A stretch of 64,000 nt of DNA from JACKAF01 sp041391485 (GCA_041391485.1 JAWKNY010000018.1:10541-74540), one strand, 5' to 3'; positions 29,801-38,820 are shown, counted from the stretch's first letter. Notes: a model not told the origin generated them from the letters alone. A program made the numbers and translations.

Positions 29801-30786
29801 TGCACGGATTTTGCGATGACGTTTTTGTCTTCCAAGTCGAAAAAGAATTCTCCATTGCCGATCTTGTACCCATCCACCACGATGTTCCCGTAGTTGACCT
29901 TTCCGGAGCCCGCGTAATTCCCTTTGTTAAGTTGAATGGTACCGGAAGAAACAACGAGGCCTTCCAAACCCGACACGCCGAGCTCAGGAATTTTATTGAG
30001 CACGTTCAGCGGAATATTCACTTCGTAGGAAGCGTTGACCGTGTCGGGGCCCTTCTTGTGGAAAGGAAGCGTCGTCATGCCGCGGATATCCAGGAATAGA
30101 TCCTGCGCTTCCGCAAACGCCCGGTTCAACCGTAAACTCGTAGGCGCGATATCGACGTCGACGTCGATGTTGCGCAACTTCAACGCCAACTCACCGCGGT
30201 CGATTTCGATATCTCGCGACTGAAGGCTGACGTTTCTCTGGGTCTCGGTCCGGTTAAGCAAATAGGCAGTTAAGCTCGGCGAGCGAACCCCAAACTGAGG
30301 ATTCTTGGAGACAACATTGAAGAGCGCGTCCACCACCCCGAGCTTATGGACGACAACCTTGAAGCTACCCCCCTCCATTTCGATGGGCTTTTGCTCCCCT
30401 ATGAGCCGTTCGATTTTCCGGTAGAGCTTGTCCGCGCGTGGGACGATGACCTTCGGGTTGTACAGCGACGCTTCCTCAATCACGATCTGGCGGTAAATAA
30501 GACCGAACGGAGAGAAACGGATCTTCAGCTTGTCGACCGTAACGGGAACATCGAGTGCAATTTCGGCCTGCGGGGTAGTGCTGAGTGTCACGCGATTCAG
30601 GTAGATTTTGGGAGAGAAGGCCGAGAACTCGATGCTCTCGATCTCCAAATTAAAACCATACTGGGCGAGCGCTTTGCGGATCTCTTCCAGCACGCGTTGC
30701 TGGACCGGGCTACTGCCCAAAGCGAGGTGCACAGCCCAGTACAGGCCAGCCACCACACAAATAAAAATGAATATTCCCTTTCGCAT
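26845..30786 (-). CDS. tamB: TamB-like translocation and assembly protein (DUF490)
   Basis: 1313 residues. An N-terminal inner-membrane anchor (GIFIFICVVAGLYWAVHLAL) is followed by about 1200 residues of beta-helical, AsmA/VPS13-like repeats. The C-terminal DUF490 domain has GSILFRETTFSLSNGIVRFE and the segment SENDIISLLVLGVV typical of TamB. These proteins span the periplasm, work with the Omp85 partner, and are implicated in outer-membrane protein and phospholipid traffic. The start codon abuts the stop of the upstream TPR gene. Confidence 0.9.
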   Translation of the reverse strand: MRKGIFIFICVVAGLYWAVHLALGSSPVQQRVLEEIRKALAQYGFNLEIESIEFSAFSPKIYLNRVTLSTTPQAEIALDVPVTVDKLKIRFSPFGLIYRQIVIEEASLYNPKVIVPRADKLYRKIERLIGEQKPIEMEGGSFKVVVHKLGVVDALFNVVSKNPQFGVRSPSLTAYLLNRTETQRNVSLQSRDIEIDRGELALKLRNIDVDVDIAPTSLRLNRAFAEAQDLFLDIRGMTTLPFHKKGPDTVNASYEVNIPLNVLNKIPELGVSGLEGLVVSSGTIQLNKGNYAGSGKVNYGNIVVDGYKIGNGEFFFDLEDKNVIAKSVHLKYGGGEIKSRRVDIRLNENLDIEGNLALDAVQLDGILASVKAKDTPVRLQIDAGLEVKGTLASPFRLESKIKGKLARFKVLDEPVRAPQSVKDIIGFEKGAIDGTLVFHPDRMEFQALLELLAGKAHTEGFVGFNNDAKIKVRTENLSLTELGHIATLRLGGDANIVSEIDVKDGKLQISGSFDIGKAEVADIVLGDVKGLAHFQNALLSFEDINMATGLESVRGSGFVDFKKHTHYKFRVEARRMETNELFGIFRKLRLGFTPPLDGEVATRLTLEGGHDDQGIDITANGQAKNFKWYQEMWTSATFDLRYRPDFIQLDKVLLLKRSGALDVKARFEDKKTSIDLLSRGLRVEELDVMGKAPLAGELVGSVHLDGVDPYPRGDGQIQLSKATFRGTALPDSLLTLRTRGEAVEITGALGGDKLRGRWTRSAKSKKQWELGLNFADFDFAPVLSFAMKRDIPTFTDVTATGEISVVGSFESWKDMKGAGTVSELNLGLKGTPMRNRQPLEISVDQGTVRVNRFNLVGRDGQLLVGLVYQPEERIRASLDGKVDLQYLQPFIPGLEFGNGKVSMGLRISGKLPEFDLLGNIVLEDGALRLEGLNDEFQNAQVQLSLSQNRISVDKFEALVNGGTLNVQGDVRVGPKRQLIPNLQLRANRVGMKLYNSLSMSYTGDFSITGNSTPYLLSGKCRIVEGRLSSFDFEPGLRSSSDPAFKFDLQCSADRNLLVTTSIMNAEFKGDFHLVGDSNDVGLLGSAEMLRGSILFRETTFSLSNGIVRFESGNRIAPRFDISGLATVKEQNAQVPQEYQVTIKVLGTPDNYKRLFTASPALSENDIISLLVLGVVTSKAQEGNYVDLGTALVGEVPIQSKLEDQLGIEIKFNPQAPTTGSSDTSTSSGSTASANATDVTVPMVEIQKQIGEKTKLSYSNSIGASTPTREVKIEHSLSNNVTINGSVVDKPRGSTDTQTSQAYGLDFRYRFQFE

Positions 30787-31953
30787 CTACGCAGATCTTT
30801 TCATGGATTCGATACGGTTTCCAATACGCTCACGCAAGCTCTTTAGCTCTCGGTAGTCTCCCGCGACTTCCGACAAATGCTCCGCCATTTCCCAGGCATT
30901 TCGAATGTCACCCAACCGAAAGTAGAGGTTCGCCAATTTGTAAAGGGACTCTTGTTTTAAGGCCTCGTCGGCCTTTTCCGCCCGCAAACATGTTTTGTAT
31001 ACATCCAAGGCAGCAAGTAAGTCTTCCTTTTGATACAAAATTTCGCCCTTAAGAGTCAGTACTTCCAAGTAATGCGCGTGATCAGGGCCGATGTCCGATA
31101 GCTCGTCGAGGGCCACGTCGCTCAGTCCCATCTCGTGGTACGCGACCGCCATGTCCATTTTCGCACGCGTGTCCCCACGCAAAATCTTGGCGGCCCGGCG
31201 GCGAAACTCTCCCAGCAACGGGGCAATCTCGTTGCGGTCGTCGGCGATCTCAAACCCCAGCTCGCGCTCCATCGCCGAAATCATGTCGCTCAGGCTTCCT
31301 TCACCATTCTCAGACGCCGTAGAGCGTGGAATGTGCCGAGGATCGGTCAGCATCAGCAGAAGTTCCTTTTTGGAAATTTCGCCTTCCTCGTAACGCTGCA
31401 AATAGAATAAGCCATCCATCTGGTTATTCCGCTCCAGCGTCTGTCGCAGCATCACGAGCGTCAACTTGCGCTGCCCCCCCGCCTCGAGCGCTTCCAGGAG
31501 CGCCTTTTGCGCCCGATCCCATTCGCCCAGCTCGGAGCAGGCGCGCGCAAACCCCAGAAAAGGGGTGCTATCGGTGCGGTCCAGCTTGGTGAGCTGCCCG
31601 TAGTATTTTTGCCTGAGATCCGGGTGGTGCTTCAGCCGGGATTCCACCAGGGGCAGGTATTCCCGGGCTTTTTTATGGTGCACCGCCGCCAAGGCGAACT
31701 CCTCTGCCGCCATTCCGGCCTCACCCGATTCCCCCAATTGCGCCTTACAGAGAGATTTTTCCAAATAGAGGCGGGGCGCCATGGGGTAGAGCCGGATCGC
31801 CCGGTCAATGAGAGGCAAGGCCTGTTCAGGCTTGCCGTGGCGCATTAAGTAGTCGGCAAGCTTGGCATAACGGCGCGACGCGGATTTCACCCGCCCTCGT
31901 CGTTCATCAATTTGCGCGTCCTTTAACGCCTTTTTTGGTCGAAACGGCGACAT
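30787..31953 (-). CDS. TPR-repeat protein
   Basis: 388 residues, all alpha, with repeated 34-residue TPR-like pairs (RYAKLADYLMRHGKPEQALPLIDRAIRLYP, YKLANLYFRLGDIRNAWEMAEHL). There is no signal peptide, so it is likely cytoplasmic. It ends exactly where tamB begins, and is part of the EF-P to tamA minus-strand cluster. TPR proteins are scaffolds; the partner is unknown. The stop/start contact with tamB suggests a role with the Tam system, which is inference only. Confidence 0.75.
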   Translation of the reverse strand: MSPFRPKKALKDAQIDERRGRVKSASRRYAKLADYLMRHGKPEQALPLIDRAIRLYPMAPRLYLEKSLCKAQLGESGEAGMAAEEFALAAVHHKKAREYLPLVESRLKHHPDLRQKYYGQLTKLDRTDSTPFLGFARACSELGEWDRAQKALLEALEAGGQRKLTLVMLRQTLERNNQMDGLFYLQRYEEGEISKKELLLMLTDPRHIPRSTASENGEGSLSDMISAMERELGFEIADDRNEIAPLLGEFRRRAAKILRGDTRAKMDMAVAYHEMGLSDVALDELSDIGPDHAHYLEVLTLKGEILYQKEDLLAALDVYKTCLRAEKADEALKQESLYKLANLYFRLGDIRNAWEMAEHLSEVAGDYRELKSLRERIGNRIESMKRSA

Positions 31954-31991
31954 CTAGCAGCCCCCGTCGTCGTTTCGTCAAAGTATTGAAT

Positions 31992-32552
31992 TTACTTTAG
32001 TTTTTCTACGTATTCCGCAGTTCGGGTATCGATTTTTAATCGGTCGCCGTTGGACACGTGAAAGGGCACGTTGACGGTAAGACCGGTGTTCAACTGAGCC
32101 GGTTTTCCGCCACCGCTCGCGGTGTCGCCCTTGCCTCCGGGCTCGGTGTACTCAACCACCAGCTCCACGAAGTTCGGCACGGCGAGTGCGATCGGTTTTC
32201 CGTTGAAGTACAGAACTTCAACTTCGAGGTTTTCGGTCAGATAAAACTTACTCTCGTCGATAACCCCAGGATCGAGGGTCAACTGTTCGAAAGTCTCCAT
32301 GTCCATGAATTGAAAGTCTTCACGGTCTTTGTAGAGAAACTGCATCTGCTTGTGTTCCAGATCCGGAACTCCGACCTTTTCACCGGACTTAAAAGTGCGC
32401 TCCAGCACCGAACCGTTGATCAGGTTCTTTAACTTGGTCCGCACAAAGGCGTTCCCTTTTCCGGGTTTGACGTGCTGAAAGTAAGTGATCTGGTAAGGGG
32501 TTTTGTCCAACTCCACGAAAACACCCTTTTTAAATTCCGCAGTAGAAATCAT
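31992..32552 (-). CDS. efp: Elongation factor P
   Basis: 186 residues with the three beta-barrel domains of EF-P. EF-P relieves ribosome stalling at proline runs. The modifiable Lys is Lys32 in the loop KPGKGNAF. The C-terminal OB domain has TGLTVNVPFHVSNGDRLKIDTRTAEYVEKLK. No epmA or epmB gene lies beside it. It is placed between two TPR genes on the minus strand. Confidence 0.95.
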   Translation of the reverse strand: MISTAEFKKGVFVELDKTPYQITYFQHVKPGKGNAFVRTKLKNLINGSVLERTFKSGEKVGVPDLEHKQMQFLYKDREDFQFMDMETFEQLTLDPGVIDESKFYLTENLEVEVLYFNGKPIALAVPNFVELVVEYTEPGGKGDTASGGGKPAQLNTGLTVNVPFHVSNGDRLKIDTRTAEYVEKLK

Positions 32553-32607
32553 AGCTTGCTAGGTAATCCAAACTCAGTGCGGATGGCAAGTGCAAAGCGG
32601 GAAAGCC

Positions 32608-33666
32608 CTATTGAATTTCGAGGTCCCCATCGCCTTGCTTGGTTTCCTTAAGCTTGCCAAGGATCCCCTGGAGCATTTCGATCTTTTTTCCCCGCTGTGA
32701 GTCGTCCAGCTCGACCCCAAGCTTGTTGCGGCAAGCTTCGATCTTGCGATCCAGGTCGGCACGCGGACGCACTTGTCGTATTTTTTCAAAGATGCGGATC
32801 GCCCGGTCGAACTGCCCTTGTGCGTAGTAGAGATCGCCGAGGGTCTCTGTCGTAATCTCGCTCTTTTTCTGATTGCTCTCGAAGACTTTGCTTACATGGC
32901 CCACGCTAAAGGCGTCGTCATCCGGATCCTCATCTTTAATTCCCAGCAGACGATCCACACTGGAGAGGTTCTTCTCGTCCGTGAAGGGGACCATTTCGAT
33001 TTTGCCATCTTCACTTAAAACGGGAATCAATTCCGCCTCAAGACGGGTGATGGCAGGCTCCTTTTCCTCTGGAGCTACAAAGCGTGTTTCCGTCATCGCG
33101 GTGTCAGAAGCCTCCGCCTCCGCAAAAGCCTCGGCGGTTTCGATTTCTTCTTCTTCGGCCCGGCTCTTCCATTTCTATCGACGATTCCACCAGGGCCGTT
33201 TCCTTGAGATCCATCTCAAGCTTTTCACCCGCTCGGCCAGCGCCACGTCACTCGGCGAAAGCAGCAACGCCATCTTGTAACAATGCAGAGCGGACTCGCT
33301 GTCATCAAGCGCCTGGTACGTGTCTCCCAAGAGCCGTTGCGCCAGCAAATTCTCGGGGACCTGATCAATAATCTTTTCAAGTTCGAGCTTCGCTTCATTG
33401 AACTTTTTCTTGTCCATGTAGCATTTCGCTAGGGCAACTCGCCCCCCGGTAAATTCGGGGTGGTGCTGCAGGCCTTCCATGCAGATAGCGATGGCTTCTT
33501 CCACCTTGCCCATTCGTCGGTACGCTTCTGCCAAAGGCGCGAACACGCGGCTCTTCGGATCTTCTTTGTACCTTCGCAGGTATTCCCGAAAGTACGGCGG
33601 TTGTCCGTCGTAGATTCTGGATAGGGCGTCACGTATTCGGTTTTGACCGTTGTTTTTATCTGTCAT
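32608..33666 (-). CDS. TPR-repeat protein with acidic C-terminal region, compensated frameshift
   Basis: From ATG 33666 three to four TPR units (PPYFREYLRRYKEDPKSRVF, LAEAYRRMGKVEEAIAICMEGL, LAQRLLGDTYQALDDSESALHCYKMALL) are followed by a region that leaves the main frame near 33210 and returns near 33140. Between, the alternate frame gives EMDLKETALVESSIEMEEPG and then a Glu-rich run, before MTETRFVAPEEKEPA in the original frame. A last TPR-like unit follows. The two opposite shifts are probably assembly indels, so I give one gene. TATAAA at 33679-33684 lies only 13 bases ahead of the start. Confidence 0.65.
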
Positions 33667-33897
33667 AGTAGGCGCTCGTTTATACAAAGTTACCACCCTT
33701 GTGATTCAAAGCCAACGCTAGCGCACCGTCGCACGGGACAAATCGCTCAGTCGACGCTTGACCTGATGCGCCACACCAAGAAGAAAAAACTCGCTCAAAC
33801 ACACTTCCCAACCACTCGGACGAGGCATAGTTACGAGCGCCACTGTGCGCCAAATTTCTAATGAATTTTGGAAATCAAAAAAAGTTTTAACCACGCC

Positions 33898-34998
33898 TCA
33901 GGATTTCAAAGATCGCAGAAGGCAGGAGACACGCAAGTACCGGGGCGAAAAGGCGAGCGGAATGAGAACAGTGACCACGCACAACCAAAGAAAACGTTTG
34001 CGAGGATGGCAACCCAGTTGAAACGACAAAAATAAAACGCAGCGAGCGGCGCATCAATAGAACACATCATCGATTGGGTCCAGAGGTACTCCGCAACGCG
34101 CGATCGAAAGCGCCGTTCACTGAGGCTCGATTAAACAGTAGCTCATTACCACGCTGAACCCAAAACCCACGGAGTGTAGAAGATCCGGATCCCACAAGAT
34201 CAGAACGGCGACCGAAGAGGCCAGGCGCTGGACACCCGGCGCCCACAATCCAAATCGTCTCAACAGCCACGCACCTGCCGTTACGATCGCCACTCTTTGC
34301 ACCGACGGGGCGGCCGCGCTCGTCCAAACAAGAGCGCACAAACCCCGAGCGGAATAGCCTCACGAAGAGCGGGCGCACACCGCGGAGGTAAGAGACGACA
34401 GAAGACGCAAAAAAGCACAGCACATAAGATGAGGACGTGTTGACCACTCAAGGCCAAAACGTGCCCCATTCCCCAATCACGGTAGGTCTCTACCACGGCC
34501 ACATCAAGGCTCCCGCCTCCGCCGTCCAAATGGCCGTTGATAAGCTCCAAAGCGTCGGCCAACGCCCGGGCTCTGTGCGATCCCTCTGCGAACCCGCGTT
34601 CGGACTCGCCAAGGAGTGGGGCCAAAGTTAAGCCAACTGCCCGATCCGGATAAGGAAGGGAGGCCGAAAGCGCCCCAACCCGTTTTTCAGTGGAGAACGG
34701 CAGCGCATTTTTAAGAGGACCGAAACCTCTTGCCCGTCGTACCGCCAGGGTCCCACGTAGGGAGCGTGAAACCAGATTCGCTCCAGCCGGCGGACTGGGC
34801 CCAGAAAAACCCGCGCTTCCGTTAGGCGCCACCCAGGGCTGAGAGCCCCAGCTCCCCCACCACGCGGACCGAACGGCCGCTTGCTTGAAAATCGGCCAAT
34901 TCCCCACAGAGTAGGCCGTGGGTGCGCTTTTCCTGTTGCCAGCGAGCCAGGGCTGCCAGTACCAAGAAGGCGATAAATAGACGGAGTTGCGGGCGCAT
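33898..34998 (-). pseudogene. comEC: comEC/rec2-like DNA-uptake channel gene, badly frameshifted
   Basis: Pieces in several frames match the ComEC core. After ATG 34998 comes a hydrophobic N-terminus (LRLFIAFLVLAALARW), then a soluble domain ending near GQEVSVLLKMRCRSP. The segment WGMGHVLALSGQHVLIL is the family hallmark, then VQRVAIVTAGAWLLRR, then HSVGFGFSVVMSYCL, and finally WVAILANVF with PLAFSPRYL before a stop at 33898. At least five frame changes are needed in 1.1 kb, more than in any other gene here. Even when repaired it would have only about 367 residues and lack the C-terminal metallo-beta-lactamase domain. Decay or a very poor sequence stretch are both possible. Confidence 0.6.
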
Positions 34999-35127
34999 TG
35001 GGCGCTTAGAACTGCAAAGACGCCGCCCAATCGAGGCCTCTATAAAAAGATGTCCAAAGGCGGAATTTAAGCCCTTGACTATACTCGTTAAAATACACTA
35101 GAAATACGAGTTCAAATTGGAGTGAGC

Positions 35128-35445
35128 ATGTACGCGGTCATTCGAACAGGTAGCAAGCAATACAGGGTAGAACCAGGAGTCGAACTCTTGGTCGAAAAGC
35201 TGGACGGAATCAAACCCGGCGACAGCTATAACATCGAAGACGTTTTGCTGTTTTCGGACGGTAAAGAGGTCGCAGTTGGTACCCCGCTTGTTCCCGCTTC
35301 GGTGCACTGCAAGTGCGTTCAACATGAAAAAGGTCCCAAACTTCGCGGCGTGAAATACCGCCGCCGCAAAAATTACCGGCGCACGTTGGGACACAGACAG
35401 CAGTACACACGCCTGTTGGTCGAGAAGCTAGAGAAACGAGGCTAA
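35128..35445 (+). CDS. rplU: 50S ribosomal protein bL21
   Basis: 105 residues. It begins MYAVIRTGSKQYRVEPG and ends with the basic KYRRRKNYRRTLGHRQQYTRLLVEKL. ATG 35128 is preceded by GGAG; the in-frame GTG two codons earlier is less likely. It is the first gene of the rplU-rpmA-obgE-nadD run, an arrangement conserved across many bacteria. TTGACT at 35075 may be part of the promoter. Confidence 0.97.
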   Translation: MYAVIRTGSKQYRVEPGVELLVEKLDGIKPGDSYNIEDVLLFSDGKEVAVGTPLVPASVHCKCVQHEKGPKLRGVKYRRRKNYRRTLGHRQQYTRLLVEKLEKRG

Positions 35446-35448
35446 GCA

Positions 35449-35703
35449 ATGGCACATAAAAAAGCTGGTGGAAGTTCTCGTAACGGACGCGATAGCGCGG
35501 GTCAGCGACTCGGAGTAAAACGATTTGGTGGAGAAACCGTCAAGGCGGGAAACATCCTTGTTCGGCAGCGTGGTACGAAGTTTCATCCTGGCAACAACGT
35601 TGGAACCGGAAGAGATTGGACGCTTTTTGCGTTGATCCCCGGCATTGTTAAGTTCGAACGCCAGGGGAAAAAGCGGACGCAGATAAGCGTCTACCCGGCC
35701 TAA
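35449..35703 (+). CDS. rpmA: 50S ribosomal protein bL27
   Basis: 84 residues beginning MAHKKAGGSSRNGRDSAGQRLGVKRFGGE. The flexible N-terminus reaches the peptidyl transferase centre. It has no Firmicutes-type cleavable N-terminal extension. It lies four bases after rplU. Confidence 0.98.
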   Translation: MAHKKAGGSSRNGRDSAGQRLGVKRFGGETVKAGNILVRQRGTKFHPGNNVGTGRDWTLFALIPGIVKFERQGKKRTQISVYPA

Positions 35704-35725
35704 AGACACAACCTAAACAAAAGCA

Positions 35726-36742
35726 ATGGCCTTTGTAGATGAAGTAATAATACGGGTGCAAGCGGGCGCCGGAGGGGACGGTTGCGTCAGCTTCCGAAGG
35801 GAAAAGTATATCCCGTTTGGCGGCCCTAACGGCGGTAATGGCGGCAAAGGCGGAGACGTCGTGCTCGTCGCTTCCCGCAATAAGCAGAGCCTGCTTGATT
35901 TTAAGTACCAGCCCTTTTTCCGTGCGACTCGTGGAGAACACGGCAAGGGAAAGGACATGGACGGGCGTGGCGGGGACGATCTCCTCATCGAGGTTCCGGT
36001 AGGGACGCTCATTTATGAAGCCGAATCGGGGCATCTACTTGCCGATCTCACCGATGAAGCCAAGCCGTTTCTGATTGCGGCCGGTGGGGCCGGAGGCCGC
36101 GGGAACAAGACCTTTGTGAGCTCCACTCAACGCGCTCCACGTTTTGCGACACCGGGAAAGTCCGGCGATAGTTTGGAACTTCGAATGGAGTTGCGCTTAC
36201 TCGCCGATATCGGCCTGGTAGGTCTGCCCAATGCAGGCAAGTCTTCTTTCTTACGCCGCGTTTCGCGTGCTCAGCCCAAAGTTGCGGACTACCCTTTCAC
36301 CACTCTGGATCCGAATTTAGGCGTGGTGAAACACAAGGATTGCAGTCTTGTATTTGCCGATCTGCCGGGACTCATCGAGGGCGCCCACGAAGGGGCGGGT
36401 CTAGGCCACAAATTCTTAAAACACGTGAGCCGCAATCGTATGCTGCTCCATCTTGTAGACGCTTCACAGGACGCCGATCGCATCAAGCGCAGCGTAGAAA
36501 TCGTCAATACAGAGATTTCCTCCCACGATCCCGAGCTGGGTGAGAGGCCGCAGATGCTTTTGTTCACCAAAGCCGATCTTCTCTCCGAAGCCGATCGCAC
36601 CATGAAAAGACGCGCTTTGGAGGGCCGGGGCCTAAGCGGCTATTTCGTCAGTAGTCACAGCGGCGAAGGGGTGGGCGATCTACTGGACACGCTCATTGGG
36701 CTTTCGGCCCGCTGGAACCAGCCCGAGGTTCCTCTCTCATGA
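35726..36742 (+). CDS. obgE: GTPase ObgE/CgtA
   Basis: 338 residues. The Gly-rich Obg fold (RREKYIPFGGPNGGNGGKGGDVVL) precedes a GTPase domain with P-loop GLPNAGKSSFL, switch 2 DLPGLIEGAHEGAGLG and base-specificity motif LFTKADLL. It takes part in 50S ribosome assembly and the stringent response. The variable C-terminal OCT domain is absent, as in other proteins of about 340 residues. The stop overlaps the nadD start (ATGA). Confidence 0.97.
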   Translation: MAFVDEVIIRVQAGAGGDGCVSFRREKYIPFGGPNGGNGGKGGDVVLVASRNKQSLLDFKYQPFFRATRGEHGKGKDMDGRGGDDLLIEVPVGTLIYEAESGHLLADLTDEAKPFLIAAGGAGGRGNKTFVSSTQRAPRFATPGKSGDSLELRMELRLLADIGLVGLPNAGKSSFLRRVSRAQPKVADYPFTTLDPNLGVVKHKDCSLVFADLPGLIEGAHEGAGLGHKFLKHVSRNRMLLHLVDASQDADRIKRSVEIVNTEISSHDPELGERPQMLLFTKADLLSEADRTMKRRALEGRGLSGYFVSSHSGEGVGDLLDTLIGLSARWNQPEVPLS

Positions 36743-37326
36743 ATGCCGTCTTGGGCGGTACGTTTGATCCCATACATGAAGGCCACCTCCACCTCATCCA
36801 AACCCTGATCGATCGATACGGTTTCGAAAAGTTCTTCGTGATTCCCGCGGGCCAAAACCCTCTGAAGTCCCAAGCCCCACTAGCGGGGGCGGAGGATCGA
36901 CTTGAGATGGTCAAGCTCGCCGTCAAAAGTCTGGGGCCACAGGTGCAAGTGCTGGACTGGGAGGTCAAAGCCCCACCGCCCAGCTACACCGTGGACACCT
37001 TGGAGCGGCTGCACAAAAACGGCCTGGCACCGCTCACCCTGGTCATGGGAAACGACGTCTATGAAGGTTTTTCGGGATGGCGAGCTCCCGATCGGATTCG
37101 GGAACTGGCGCAGCTGCTCGTCGTCAGTCGCACGGAGGTTCCCGACCCTGCGCAGCGAGTGGAGAGCTTTAAATTTGACGCCCTTCCTTATTCCGCGACC
37201 GAGTTGCGCGAGCAGCTCTACAACAGCTGGAATAGCGGTGACTTAACCCACCGCCCCAACGGGCTACCAGAGCCTGTCTGGGCGCTCATAAAGAAAAAAA
37301 AGCTCTATACCGAATCGCCCACTTGA
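36739..37326 (+). CDS. nadD: Nicotinate-nucleotide adenylyltransferase
   Basis: 195 residues. It adenylates nicotinate mononucleotide to deamido-NAD. The nucleotidyltransferase motif is GGTFDPIHEGHLHLI (HxGH-type), and the C-terminal motif that usually reads SST/ISATEIR is PYSATELREQL. Its position behind obgE is conserved in many genomes. Confidence 0.93.
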   Translation: MNAVLGGTFDPIHEGHLHLIQTLIDRYGFEKFFVIPAGQNPLKSQAPLAGAEDRLEMVKLAVKSLGPQVQVLDWEVKAPPPSYTVDTLERLHKNGLAPLTLVMGNDVYEGFSGWRAPDRIRELAQLLVVSRTEVPDPAQRVESFKFDALPYSATELREQLYNSWNSGDLTHRPNGLPEPVWALIKKKKLYTESPT

Positions 37327-37361
37327 AAGCCATTCTGAGAGCAGAAGGTGGAGGAGCCAAC

Positions 37362-37547
37362 ATGGCAGAAGGTCGAATCAAATATCACCCCTTAACCAAG
37401 CCCGGGACCAACCCACGACTGGATCAGATCGTGGGATTTGGAACAGAAGGTAGCCGGTCTGGAGAGTACGTAGATCGCATCAAGCGCATCATGAAGAAAC
37501 TCAAAGATATCTCCGCACGCATCGATAAACTCGCCAATCAGTATTAG
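37362..37547 (+). CDS. Small conserved-looking protein, unknown function
   Basis: 61 residues from ATG 37362, chosen because GGTGGAGGAG lies just before it. A polar N-terminus (AEGRIKYHPLTKPGTNPR) leads to one basic helix (YVDRIKRIMKKLKDISARIDKL). It sits where rsfS and rlmH are often found after nadD, but it is neither. No family is recognised. Confidence 0.5.
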   Translation: MAEGRIKYHPLTKPGTNPRLDQIVGFGTEGSRSGEYVDRIKRIMKKLKDISARIDKLANQY

Positions 37548-37598
37548 CTGAAGTCCTAAACGGTGGCATACAATTCGTACCTGTGGTAACTGGGGAAG

Positions 37599-38282
37599 GT
37601 GAATCTCCAGTCCGCCATTGTTTTGTTGTCAGGAGGCTTAGATTCCTCCATCGCGCTCGCCCTCACCTTGCGTGAGCAAGCCATCAAATTAGCGTTGCAC
37701 ATCAGCTACGGCCAGAGAGCGGCCCGCAGCGAAGCGCTGCACGCTGCGGCGGTTGCCGAATTTTTGGGTGTGCCCTTCCGCGTTTTGGAGCTTCCTTGGT
37801 TTGAAAGTTTCGACAGCGGCCTGCTAGGTACCGCCGAGATCCCGTCTCCGAGCCGGACTGATCTCGACGATCTCAAGACCTCCCAGGAGACCGCCAAAGC
37901 CGTATGGGTACCGAACCGAAACGGCATCTTTATTGAGATTGCAGCTGGTTTTGCTGAACAGTACGGCGCAGACAATGTGATCGTCGGCTTTAACCGCGAA
38001 GAAGCCGCCACTTTTTCTGACAACTCTGTCGCTTACCTTGAAGCCTTGAATCAGGCGCTTCGCTATTCCACAGCCAACGGCGTACGCGTCGTTTCTCCCA
38101 CAGCGGAAATGGACAAAGTAGCCATTGTGCAAACCGCTCTGCGCATTAACTTCCCGCTTGAGTTGCTCTGGAGTTGTTACTTCAGCACCGAGAAGATGTG
38201 CGGCGCGTGTGAAAGCTGCATGCGCCTCAAGCGAGCTTTGGAAGTTAATAACTCTTCACGTGATGAACTCTTTGCAAACTAA
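37599..38282 (+). CDS. queC: 7-cyano-7-deazaguanine synthase QueC
   Basis: 227 residues from GTG 37599. The PP-loop is LLSGGLDSSIALAL. NRNGIFIEIAAGFAEQYGA is the QueC core, and the zinc-binding cysteines lie in CYFSTEKMCGACESCM. It converts 7-carboxy-7-deazaguanine to preQ0 in queuosine synthesis. No other queuosine gene is in the window. The 3' end overlaps the DUF366 gene by 20 bases. Confidence 0.95.
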   Translation: MNLQSAIVLLSGGLDSSIALALTLREQAIKLALHISYGQRAARSEALHAAAVAEFLGVPFRVLELPWFESFDSGLLGTAEIPSPSRTDLDDLKTSQETAKAVWVPNRNGIFIEIAAGFAEQYGADNVIVGFNREEAATFSDNSVAYLEALNQALRYSTANGVRVVSPTAEMDKVAIVQTALRINFPLELLWSCYFSTEKMCGACESCMRLKRALEVNNSSRDELFAN

Positions 38283-38820
38283 ATTTGTAGAAGGCCCCAT
38301 CCTCTACGATGGCACTCAACTTGCGCCGCATTGGATTTACAAAAACTTCGATCTACTGGGGAACGCGCTGGTCGCCTTTGTGGGTGAGGCCGTGGTCGGC
38401 GTAGAGCACATGGTTGATCTGGAAGACGTAAAAAACAATGCGCCCATTTATAGCCCCTCTATGCTTCACTTCATCGGAGAGTGGTTTACAGAGTCCTTTG
38501 AGCTGGGCATTGCTTACCAGCACCTTTTCATTCACACCGTCTGCGAACAGTTACGTGCCTTGGGTGCGCCTATCAGGCGAGACGGGGATGACATCTTTGT
38601 CGACGACAATAAGCTGAGCGTCTCCATCGCGACGCGATCGGTCGGATCGGTGTTGATGCACACCGGTTTGAATATCCGAACCGAAAACACACCTGTCCCG
38701 ACCACCGGACTAGAGCGGCTCGGCGTGTCGGTCGCACCGTTTGCTCAGGCGGTTTTAGAGCAGTTCTCACAAGATTACTCCACCTGGCAGAAGGCCAGAT
38801 TCAAAGTTCTGCCGCGCTAA
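38263..38820 (+). CDS. DUF366 family protein
   Basis: 185 residues from ATG 38263, inside the end of queC. The sequence YDGTQLAPHWIYKNFDLLGNALVAF with EHMVDLEDV matches the DUF366 pattern. The function of DUF366 is not established. Its physical overlap with queC here, and its tendency to occur near queuosine genes, suggest a role in deazaguanine or tRNA modification metabolism. The long upstream extension of this frame back to 38125 is rejected because it lies wholly within queC. Confidence 0.8.
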   Translation: MNSLQTKFVEGPILYDGTQLAPHWIYKNFDLLGNALVAFVGEAVVGVEHMVDLEDVKNNAPIYSPSMLHFIGEWFTESFELGIAYQHLFIHTVCEQLRALGAPIRRDGDDIFVDDNKLSVSIATRSVGSVLMHTGLNIRTENTPVPTTGLERLGVSVAPFAQAVLEQFSQDYSTWQKARFKVLPR

